This document shows, piece after piece, positions 1-5,039 of a DNA stretch of 5,039 nt. The translations under genes were made by a program, and so were the position numbers. The stretch is from the NCBI GenBank assembly GCA_002725365.1, contig PBOW01000028.1, positions 7,552-12,590 on the forward strand, in the 5' to 3' direction. Within the stretch, counting starts at the first letter, position 1. Each line of letters begins with the position of its first letter. Below the pieces are notes generated by a model. The model ran no database searches. It saw only the letters and a program-made list of their open reading frames with translations, and was not told the origin of the DNA. Source of the DNA: Chloroflexota bacterium (GTDB taxonomy: Bacteria > Chloroflexota > Dehalococcoidia > UBA2979).

Positions 1-533
1 AGTCGCCCAAGATCAAACCTTTGCGACCTAGACTGGATGGTTGTCAAAACACGATCGGCTTCAGTAGTAGCAAAGATAAATATTACGTGTGGTGGTGGCT
101 CTTCAATATGCTTCAGGAGGGCCGTGAATCCCTGCGAACTCAGGGCATGAGCCTCATCAAATACATATACCTTGTAACGAGATACATTGGGAGCATACAG
201 TACCTTCTCGGATAGGGTCCTAATATCATCTACACCACCGTGGGTTCCTGAATCTATCTCTATTAAATCAATAGCATTGCTGGCATCATGACTAAGACAC
301 GAATTGCATGAGTTACACACGTCCCCCTCTGTAAAAGTTTCGCAGTTGACCGCCTTTGATAAGATCCTTGCAAGCGTGGTCTTTCCAGTCCCGCGGGGGC
401 CAGCAAACATATATGAATGTGATATTTTTCCTGACTCAATACTATTTCTGAGAGTTTGTACGACAGGAACATGACCGGAAACTTCCTGAAAGGAGCTAGG
501 TCGCCATTTATTAAACAATGCTTCTCGAGCCAT
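1..533 (-). CDS. dnaX: DNA polymerase III subunit gamma/tau (DnaX), N-terminal ATPase domain, cut by window edge
   Basis: DnaX is the AAA+ motor of the clamp loader, which opens and loads the sliding clamp on primed DNA in the replisome. The 177 visible residues start at an ATG and run off the window in an open frame, roughly the length of domain I of E. coli DnaX; the rest (lid, collar, any tau extension) lies outside. Seen directly: the N-terminal signature FNKWRPSSF (residues 7-15), Walker A GPRGTGKT (45-52), four zinc-binding cysteines spaced C-x8-C-x2-C-x2-C (64, 73, 76, 79), EID...GVDDIR (92-105), Walker B VYVFDEAH (122-129), ALLKHIEEPPPHV (138-150), sensor 1 ATTEAD (155-160) and SRSQRF (168-173), which holds the arginine finger. 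The usual SRC is SRS here and the usual DEVH is DEAH. A strong Shine-Dalgarno sequence precedes the ATG. Ordinary genes end 70 bases upstream (ybeY), or a small ORF stops on its start codon. Confidence 0.96.
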   Translation of the reverse strand, partial: MAREALFNKWRPSSFQEVSGHVPVVQTLRNSIESGKISHSYMFAGPRGTGKTTLARILSKAVNCETFTEGDVCNSCNSCLSHDASNAIDLIEIDSGTHGGVDDIRTLSEKVLYAPNVSRYKVYVFDEAHALSSQGFTALLKHIEEPPPHVIFIFATTEADRVLTTIQSRSQRFDLGR

Positions 534-643
534 TAGCCCTCCAAAGTATGTGTCCAAATTAGTCTAGCAGGAATCCTCATATTTCTATCCCAATCAAAAT
601 CAGCTACTCGCTGAGGTCCCCATGTATCTCCGACCCTAGCCAT
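533..643 (-). CDS. Possible 36-residue small ORF bridging ybeY and dnaX
   Basis: An ATG at 643, inside ybeY in the -1 frame, opens 36 codons that cross the whole ybeY-dnaX gap and stop as TAATG on the dnaX start codon. The protein would begin MARVGDTWGPQR and end RLIWTHTLEG, with three tryptophans and no membrane segment. I do not recognise it. For it: the gap contains no stop in this frame, and the end shares the one-base stop/start overlap and embedded Shine-Dalgarno sequence seen at other junctions here. Against it: only a weak purine run (GAAGAAA) precedes the ATG, 40 bases are shared with ybeY, and an open frame this short is not rare by chance. A second in-frame ATG (codon 22) would leave only 15 residues. 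It could be a real small protein, a leader that couples dnaX translation, or chance. Confidence 0.25.
   Translation of the reverse strand: MARVGDTWGPQRVADFDWDRNMRIPARLIWTHTLEG
537..542 (-). promoter_or_regulatory. Shine-Dalgarno site of dnaX
   Basis: GGAGGG on the minus strand lies 3 bases before the dnaX ATG (core GGAGG at 538-542, 4 bases away). It fixes the dnaX start. The spacing is a little short. If the small ORF ending at 533 is translated, this site sits inside its last sense codons (Leu-Glu-Gly), just as the nuoN ribosome site lies within the end of nuoM. Confidence 0.75.
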
Positions 644-1083
644 TTTTCTTCGACCATCCGCATAATATCTGCTTCCTCCTCGCTGCCATGAGAGTATCCG
701 AGAAGATGTAAAACGCCGTGCAGGACCACGTGCCGTAGCTCAAGGGCTGGGTCAATATCTGCTGAGTCCGAATTCTCCGAGACTACTTCGTAACAAACGA
801 CGATGTCACCCAAATAATTCGAAGCCTCATTCATATCTGGGGGGGGATGGTCGCCAGGAGGAAAGGAAAGTACGTCAGTTGGTGTGTCCAAATCTCTATG
901 GGCTCTGTTCAAATCTTGAATTTCAGTTCGGCTGGCGTAAACTAACGTGAAATTGCCCCCGCTAGTAGTCAAATATGGAAGGGTATCAGCAAGGAAAGTC
1001 ATAGTCTCGGCAGAAGCTTCCGGAATTTCCGTCAGTGGCATCGCTAGCACTTCATAATCCCATTTGCCGTGGGGCAAAGACAT
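604..1083 (-). CDS. ybeY: Endoribonuclease YbeY (rRNA maturation factor, UPF0054)
   Basis: YbeY is a cytoplasmic zinc-dependent single-strand endoribonuclease used in 16S rRNA 3'-end maturation and ribosome quality control. The 159-residue product has the usual family length. Numbered from the ATG at 1083, it shows DLNRAHR (57-63), the conserved TPTDVLSFP strand (67-75), YLGDIVV (90-96) and the metal-binding HGVLHLLGYSH (122-132), with histidines 122, 126 and 132; the family more often has Asp between Tyr and the last His, here Ser. Start choice: the ATG at 1083 overlaps the nuoN stop by one base (TGATG); a TTG lies one codon upstream, and another ATG at 1041 would shorten the variable N-terminus. 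No Shine-Dalgarno sequence is evident, so translation probably depends on reinitiation after nuoN. A run of eight C lies in codons for HPPPD, but the protein stays in frame on both sides. The gene is outside its frequent phoH/era context. Confidence 0.95.
   Translation of the reverse strand: MSLPHGKWDYEVLAMPLTEIPEASAETMTFLADTLPYLTTSGGNFTLVYASRTEIQDLNRAHRDLDTPTDVLSFPPGDHPPPDMNEASNYLGDIVVCYEVVSENSDSADIDPALELRHVVLHGVLHLLGYSHGSEEEADIMRMVEEKWLGSEIHGDLSE
839..846 (-). repeat. Homopolymer of eight C (G on the plus strand) inside ybeY
   Basis: Eight consecutive C on the coding strand encode part of a three-proline run (CCC CCC CCA). Conserved YbeY motifs lie on both sides in the same frame (TPTDVLSFP before, YLGDIVV after), so the length shown is the in-frame one. 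Runs of this length can be sites of replication slippage or sequencing length error. Confidence 0.9.
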
Positions 1084-2546
1084 CAAACTAACGATTCTAC
1101 GGCCGTCTTCGCAGCGTTGATTAGAGGATTAGGCAGGATGCCGATGAGTAGAATCCCGGCCATCATGGATACTAAAACAGTCTGCTTCCAACCATCTGGT
1201 CGCAAGACTGAGTCCTCGGAAGGCTCATCCAGCCACATCATCCTTAACCAGCGCAGATAATAGTAAGCTGAGATAGCAGTGTTCAATACTGCAACTCCAA
1301 CAAGTGCTACCAACCATAAATCTCCTCCAGTAATCGCTGCGTTAAAAATGTAAACTTTTGCGATGAAGCCAGCCGTGGGCGGAATACCAGTCAACGAGAG
1401 AAGACTAATCGAAAGCACCACTGCCACAAGGGGAGATCTCTTGATGAGTCCTGCGAAGTCGGTGAGTTCACTCGACCCCAATTTCGATCTTATGAAATGA
1501 ACCGAAAGGAACGCCCCAAGGTTCGTAAATAGATAGGTGGCCACGAAAAAAGTGACTGCACTAGCGCCAGAGACTGACCCTGCAGTGAGTGCCGCTAATC
1601 CTACTGCTATATTGCCCGCCTGAGCTATAGAAGAATATCCGAGGAGTCGTTTTGCGTCCGTCTGTCTAAGTGCCCCTAAATTACCAATAATCATAGAGGC
1701 GACGGCGAGTATTACGAAGATACGACTTAAATCAGTTGCTAAATAGAAATCGCCGCCGCCTAAACCGCTGTAAATAAGTCTCAATGCAACGGCAAAACCC
1801 GTTGCTTTTGACGCCACTGATAGAAAGGAACCTATCGCGCTTGGTGCGCCTTGATACACATCTGGCGCCCAGCCATGAAACGGAGCCAGAGCCATTTTGT
1901 ACCCTAACCCAGCCACAATAAACATTAATGAGAGGAGAAGTACTAGCCGGTATTCTTCCGGTGCGGACTCCGCAAAGTTCAATATTTGGTCGAGCGACAC
2001 CACTCCACTCACCCCAAAAAGAAATACAAAACCGTAGAGCAGCACTGCCGCAGCGACCGCGCCTGTAAGCAGGTACTTCAATCCAGCTTCTGCCCCTTTA
2101 TCATCCTTTACAATGGCTACGAGAATAAACTGTGATATGGATGTTGTTTCGATGGCGATAAAAATCGTAATTAGATCACTGGCCTGAGTCAGGATGGTCA
2201 TCGAAGCTGCTGCGGTGAGAAGGAGCGCGTAGAATTCTATGCTCCGCTCGAGAGTATCAGCCCAGGTTCGAGTCGCCAGAACAATTGACAAGGTAGCAAC
2301 GACGATGACTATCGAGAAGAAATTCGAAAAAGCATCGATCCGCACCGATCCACCTAAGGCAATAGATTCCGTGCCTGCAATATGGTGAATAGCCAACCAC
2401 ACCACGGCAACAATAAGAGATAGGCAGGTTAACGTAAATGAGTAAGCTCGTGCTGGTGAAACGAGGCCAATAAGTAATACCGCGCCTGACCCAACAAACA
2501 GAGCAATCGCGGGTCCGATTACATTTAAATGCTCCGCGAGATTCAT
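1083..2546 (-). CDS. nuoN: NADH-quinone oxidoreductase subunit N (NuoN)
   Basis: NuoN is an antiporter-like proton-pumping subunit in the membrane arm of respiratory complex I. The 487-residue product is almost the same length as E. coli NuoN (485) and is made of repeated hydrophobic helices (about 14). Residues that match the known channel are present: Glu133 in IAIETTSISQ (TM5 glutamate), Lys157 in GLKYLLTGA, Lys217 in GYKMALAPFHGW (broken helix TM7), then DVYQGAPS (229-236), Lys247 in SVASKATGF (TM8), and Lys397 in GFIAKVYIF (TM12). QTDAKRLLGYSSIAQAGN (295-312) is the conserved segment before TM11, with Gln309 where many NuoN proteins have His. The ATG start overlaps the nuoM stop by four bases (ATGA) and has a good Shine-Dalgarno site inside nuoM. 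The stop overlaps the ybeY ATG, so it is coupled on both sides. Confidence 0.97.
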   Translation of the reverse strand: MNLAEHLNVIGPAIALFVGSGAVLLIGLVSPARAYSFTLTCLSLIVAVVWLAIHHIAGTESIALGGSVRIDAFSNFFSIVIVVATLSIVLATRTWADTLERSIEFYALLLTAAASMTILTQASDLITIFIAIETTSISQFILVAIVKDDKGAEAGLKYLLTGAVAAAVLLYGFVFLFGVSGVVSLDQILNFAESAPEEYRLVLLLSLMFIVAGLGYKMALAPFHGWAPDVYQGAPSAIGSFLSVASKATGFAVALRLIYSGLGGGDFYLATDLSRIFVILAVASMIIGNLGALRQTDAKRLLGYSSIAQAGNIAVGLAALTAGSVSGASAVTFFVATYLFTNLGAFLSVHFIRSKLGSSELTDFAGLIKRSPLVAVVLSISLLSLTGIPPTAGFIAKVYIFNAAITGGDLWLVALVGVAVLNTAISAYYYLRWLRMMWLDEPSEDSVLRPDGWKQTVLVSMMAGILLIGILPNPLINAAKTAVESLV

Positions 2547-4018
2547 ATGCCCCCCTCCAGCACTGTCACTATGCCACTGACTTGCTGCAACCCAGTCTCA
2601 ACTATTTCGGCAAGAATCGCTGGATATATCCCAAACAAAACTATTGGAATGATTAGTGCCACAATGGCTGTCCATTCCGGCCAAGAAGTGCTGTCACGTA
2701 AATGTTCCCATTTTGGGTCTGCTGGTCCATGAAGAACCCTCTGCACCATCCAGAGGATATAACCCGACGACAGGACCACGCCAATGATTCCCATGGTGGT
2801 GGCAATAGGGTGTGATTCGAATGCGCCGAGGAATACTGTAAGCTCAGCTACGAAGCCTGACAGTCCAGGTAAACCAAGTGACGCAAGACCAGCGAATATC
2901 ATAATTATTCCACCCTTAGGCAGATGGTGTATCAGTCCAGACATTTCCGAAATTTGTCTTGTGTGCGTTCGGTCATAGAAATAACCCACCATCACAAACA
3001 AAAGACCCGTAATCGTTCCATGTGTAAACATCTGTAGCGCCGCTCCGCTAAAACCTACAGCTCCCATCGCACTTACACCGAGGAGAACATACCCCATATG
3101 TGACACTGAAGAGTATGCGATTAATCTCTTTAGATCTGTCTGCCGTAAAGTAATCACACCTCCCCATATGATGGATAATCCCGCCAAACCAGCTAAGATA
3201 TCCTGTGACTGTAACGCGGCATCAGGCATCAACGGAATAGCTATTCGTAATATGCCGTATCCCCCCATTTTCAGTAGAACGCCAGCAAGCATCACTGATA
3301 CCGCCGTAGGCGCATCTGTGTGGGCGTCCGGTAGCCAGGTATGCACCGGCACCACTGGTAGTTTTACCAAGAATGCAAGCATAATCGCCCAAAACACAAC
3401 GGACATAGGAAGTATGGTCTCAGTAACTGGCGACTCTGTTAACTGCTGTATATCGAATGAGCCTCCAGCTGCACCTAAAAGCAGGAACCCCGCAAGCATC
3501 AGAGCTGAACCGGCGAGAGTATAGATAAGGAATTTGGTGGCAGAATATAGTTTCCTGCCGGTCCCCCATCGGGAAATCAGCATGAACATTGGTAGAAGTT
3601 CTAGCTCCCAAAATAGGAAAAATTGGATAAGGTCGAGGGACAAAAAGACTCCAGCGATTGCACTCTCGAGCAACAGAAGCCACGCGAAATATTGCCCAGG
3701 TTTTTCGTCAATTTTCCAAGACACTAATACTGACACGACCCCCAACAGTCCTAATAGCAAAATCATTGGTGCAGACACGCCGTCCACCCCTAAGCCAAAA
3801 CCAAGCGTAACTACGTCTGTCTGTATCCAATTAGTGCTGTCAACAAACTGCATACCTCCGGCCGTTGAGTCATATGCAACATATATGATTAAAGCCAAAA
3901 TGAATGCCAACGTGGAGAAGAATAGTGCTATCCATCTCGCTTCGGTTTTACGATGCTCAGGGACAAACAAAGTCATAATTGAACCAGCAAGAGGCAATAG
4001 CAAGAAACCAGTTAGCAC
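2543..4018 (-). CDS. nuoM: NADH-quinone oxidoreductase subunit M (NuoM)
   Basis: NuoM is the middle antiporter-like proton-pumping subunit of the complex I membrane arm. The 491 residues (E. coli NuoM has 509) form about 14 membrane helices. Visible family features: Glu138 in FFLFWELELLPMF (the TM5 glutamate, E. coli Glu144), Lys219 in AFLVKLPVVPVHTWLPDAH (219-233; TM7 lysine, E. coli Lys234), DAPTAVSVMLAGVLLK with Lys250 (TM8, E. coli Lys265), QTDLKRLIAYSSVSHMGYV (293-311), His333 in MFTHGTITGLLF, and Glu392 in GFVAELTVF (TM12 glutamate, E. coli Glu407), which identifies this as NuoM rather than NuoL or NuoN. The start is GTG: the codon just before it is an in-frame TAA, so no longer start exists, and a Shine-Dalgarno site sits 8 bases upstream. 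It follows nuoL by 20 bases and overlaps nuoN by 4. Confidence 0.97.
   Translation of the reverse strand: MLTGFLLLPLAGSIMTLFVPEHRKTEARWIALFFSTLAFILALIIYVAYDSTAGGMQFVDSTNWIQTDVVTLGFGLGVDGVSAPMILLLGLLGVVSVLVSWKIDEKPGQYFAWLLLLESAIAGVFLSLDLIQFFLFWELELLPMFMLISRWGTGRKLYSATKFLIYTLAGSALMLAGFLLLGAAGGSFDIQQLTESPVTETILPMSVVFWAIMLAFLVKLPVVPVHTWLPDAHTDAPTAVSVMLAGVLLKMGGYGILRIAIPLMPDAALQSQDILAGLAGLSIIWGGVITLRQTDLKRLIAYSSVSHMGYVLLGVSAMGAVGFSGAALQMFTHGTITGLLFVMVGYFYDRTHTRQISEMSGLIHHLPKGGIIMIFAGLASLGLPGLSGFVAELTVFLGAFESHPIATTMGIIGVVLSSGYILWMVQRVLHGPADPKWEHLRDSTSWPEWTAIVALIIPIVLFGIYPAILAEIVETGLQQVSGIVTVLEGGI
2554..2558 (-). promoter_or_regulatory. Shine-Dalgarno site of nuoN, inside the end of nuoM
   Basis: GGAGG followed by four more G on the minus strand lies 7 bases before the nuoN ATG. 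It is coded by the Leu-Glu-Gly-Gly codons at the very end of nuoM. Together with the ATGA overlap it supports the ATG at 2546 and coupled translation of nuoM and nuoN. Confidence 0.8.
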
Positions 4019-4026
4019 TTAATTGT

Positions 4027-4031
4027 CTCCC
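4027..4031 (-). promoter_or_regulatory. Shine-Dalgarno site of nuoM
   Basis: GGGAG on the minus strand lies 8 bases before the GTG at 4018, in the 20-base gap after nuoL. This spacing supports GTG as the true start of nuoM; the next in-frame ATG (Met15) would cut into the first membrane helix. Confidence 0.75.
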
Positions 4032-4038
4032 TTACTCT

Positions 4039-5039
4039 CTATTTCGGAGGAATCAAATTCTTCGGATTCATCATTTTTAAGGAATAATCAATAATGGCCT
4101 GAATATCTATTCCAAACACGCTCAATATGTCTCCGGAAAGCACCATGAAACCACCTAGAATTGCTACTAAACCAACCATATAGGCGGACGTATAACTCTG
4201 GACTTGCCCGGTCGCAGATCTCCGCAAGCCTTCTCCCACTAGTTTTGTTACGGAAGCAACACCATTAACAACTGTCTCAATCACCAATCTGTCGATAAGT
4301 TCAGCCCCTCTAGCAAGTCCAGCTAATAGGGCTCCGCGCACGAGTCGGTCTTCCGCCATCTCATTAACATAGTAGAGGCGAGATACCGTCGAGTGTATTT
4401 TTGGCATTCTGGAACTTATATCGCTGGCCTGGGGTCGCCCGGCCAAATAAATGGCTGCCGCAGCACCGATACCGGCCAGTGCTGCAAGAGTCGAAATCAT
4501 CAGTACCAATCCCTCAACATGGAAATGGAAGTGACGCATCTCCTCAGGCAGCGCCCCTTCCACGAATTCGCCAAAATGCATGAATGCAAAAAAGCCGAAT
4601 GTGATTGCAGCGACAGACCCAATCAACATAGGGATCCCCATGGAGGGAGGTGACTCATGGGGCGAACCGGAATGAGTATCCCCGTGCTCGGAGTCCGATT
4701 CCCCACCTTTGTATTCACCAAAAAATGTCAAGAATATTGCTCTGAACATGTATAGCGCCGTTAAAAAAGCCACAGCTGTGCCAATCAACCAAAGCAATTT
4801 ATCAGCATGCCACGCTTCCAGTAATATCTCGTCTTTTGACCAGAAACCCGCTAAGGGGAAAATTCCTGCTAGAGACAAAGAGCCTATAACAAATGTTAAG
4901 AAAGTGACCGGCATCACCCCACGCAGACCACCCATTTTTCCCATCTCAAAAGTACCGGTAGCGTGACTCACTGAACCTGCTCCCCAAAACAGGAGGCTCT
5001 TGAAAAAGGCATGTGTGAACAAATGGAAAATGGCAGCTA
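4039..5039 (-). CDS. nuoL: NADH-quinone oxidoreductase subunit L (NuoL), C-terminal part, cut by window edge
   Basis: NuoL is the distal antiporter-like proton-pumping subunit of complex I and carries the long lateral helix that runs along the membrane arm. The 332 visible residues enter the window in an open frame as AAIFHLFTHAFFKSLLF, matching the conserved NuoL segment with His5, His9 and Lys13 (E. coli His334, His338, Lys342). PLAGFWSKDEIL contains Lys68, the TM12 lysine (E. coli Lys399). Later come a hydrophilic loop rich in Gly, Ser, His and acidic residues (about 107-132), two hydrophobic helices, a long charged amphipathic stretch (about 205-275, the lateral helix region) and a last membrane helix (about 285-302), followed by a tail of about 30 residues. 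From the conserved His to the stop it is about 50 residues longer than E. coli NuoL. The TTG at 5022 is not a start; the frame is open to the window edge, and roughly the first half of the gene is missing. Confidence 0.97.
   Translation of the reverse strand, partial: AAIFHLFTHAFFKSLLFWGAGSVSHATGTFEMGKMGGLRGVMPVTFLTFVIGSLSLAGIFPLAGFWSKDEILLEAWHADKLLWLIGTAVAFLTALYMFRAIFLTFFGEYKGGESDSEHGDTHSGSPHESPPSMGIPMLIGSVAAITFGFFAFMHFGEFVEGALPEEMRHFHFHVEGLVLMISTLAALAGIGAAAAIYLAGRPQASDISSRMPKIHSTVSRLYYVNEMAEDRLVRGALLAGLARGAELIDRLVIETVVNGVASVTKLVGEGLRRSATGQVQSYTSAYMVGLVAILGGFMVLSGDILSVFGIDIQAIIDYSLKMMNPKNLIPPK

Noticed and set aside
534..603. Possible promoter for dnaX in the gap after ybeY
   Set aside because: TTGATT and several AT-rich hexamers occur, but none are paired at a 16-18 base spacing with a good -10 box. 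No evidence for a start here.
604..643. Programmed -1 frameshift from ybeY into the open frame running to dnaX, at the A5 run near 641-646
   Set aside because: The sequence does not form a canonical slippery heptamer in the ybeY frame, and YbeY already ends at the usual family length, so an extension is not needed to explain it.
1081..1086. TTG codon at 1086 as the ybeY start
   Set aside because: It is directly followed by an ATG that overlaps the nuoN stop as TGATG, which is the simpler and commoner coupled start.
3168..3524. Plus-strand open frame of 118 codons opposite nuoM
   Set aside because: Antisense to conserved NuoM helices containing Lys219 and Lys250; no family resemblance and no ribosome site that stands out.
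3534..4022. Plus-strand open frame of 162 codons opposite nuoM
   Set aside because: It lies fully antisense to a well conserved nuoM region. Its product has no recognisable motif and looks like the complement of hydrophobic codons; open antisense frames are expected opposite such genes.
4045..4078. Short inverted repeat (GAATC/GATTC) followed by five T on the plus strand
   Set aside because: The stem is only five base pairs with a ten-base loop, the T run is on the strand opposite the genes, and the sequence is the coding end of nuoL. Not a credible terminator.

Overview
The window is a densely packed bacterial operon segment with every supported gene on the minus strand. Read in the direction of transcription (high to low coordinates), it holds the 3' part of nuoL, complete nuoM and nuoN, ybeY, and the 5' part of dnaX. 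The proteins are clearly bacterial. Base composition is moderate, neither AT-rich nor very GC-rich. The combination of a stand-alone NuoL-M-N end, a divergent DnaX and a ybeY outside its common phoH/era neighbourhood suggests an uncultured lineage distant from the usual model organisms. Chloroflexota (Dehalococcoidia/SAR202-like) is a guess from general protein character only.

Layout: 5039-4039 encodes the C-terminal half of NuoL, cut by the window edge. After a 20-base gap with a Shine-Dalgarno site, 4018-2543 encodes NuoM from a GTG start. NuoN (2546-1083) overlaps nuoM by ATGA. YbeY (1083-604) overlaps nuoN by TGATG. A 70-base stretch separates ybeY from dnaX (533-1, cut by the window edge). 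That stretch is spanned by one unbroken reading frame, a possible 36-residue ORF (643-533) that starts inside ybeY and stops as TAATG on the dnaX start codon. I see no convincing promoter or terminator between the genes, so the whole block could be one transcript.

How the genes fit together: NuoL, NuoM and NuoN are the three antiporter-like proton-pumping subunits of the membrane arm of respiratory complex I (NADH:quinone oxidoreductase), and all three keep the key charged residues of the proton channels that are visible here. YbeY is a metal-dependent endoribonuclease used in rRNA maturation and ribosome quality control. DnaX is the clamp-loader ATPase (gamma/tau) of DNA polymerase III. The last two are housekeeping genes with no functional link to complex I; they seem to be translated by coupling to the end of the nuo operon.

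The window is mostly ordinary housekeeping DNA. I do not see a new biological system. The items most worth a second look are the small ORF bridging ybeY and dnaX, the linkage of complex I genes to ybeY-dnaX, and the variant arginine-finger motif in DnaX. No tRNA, rRNA, mobile element, CRISPR array or origin was seen.
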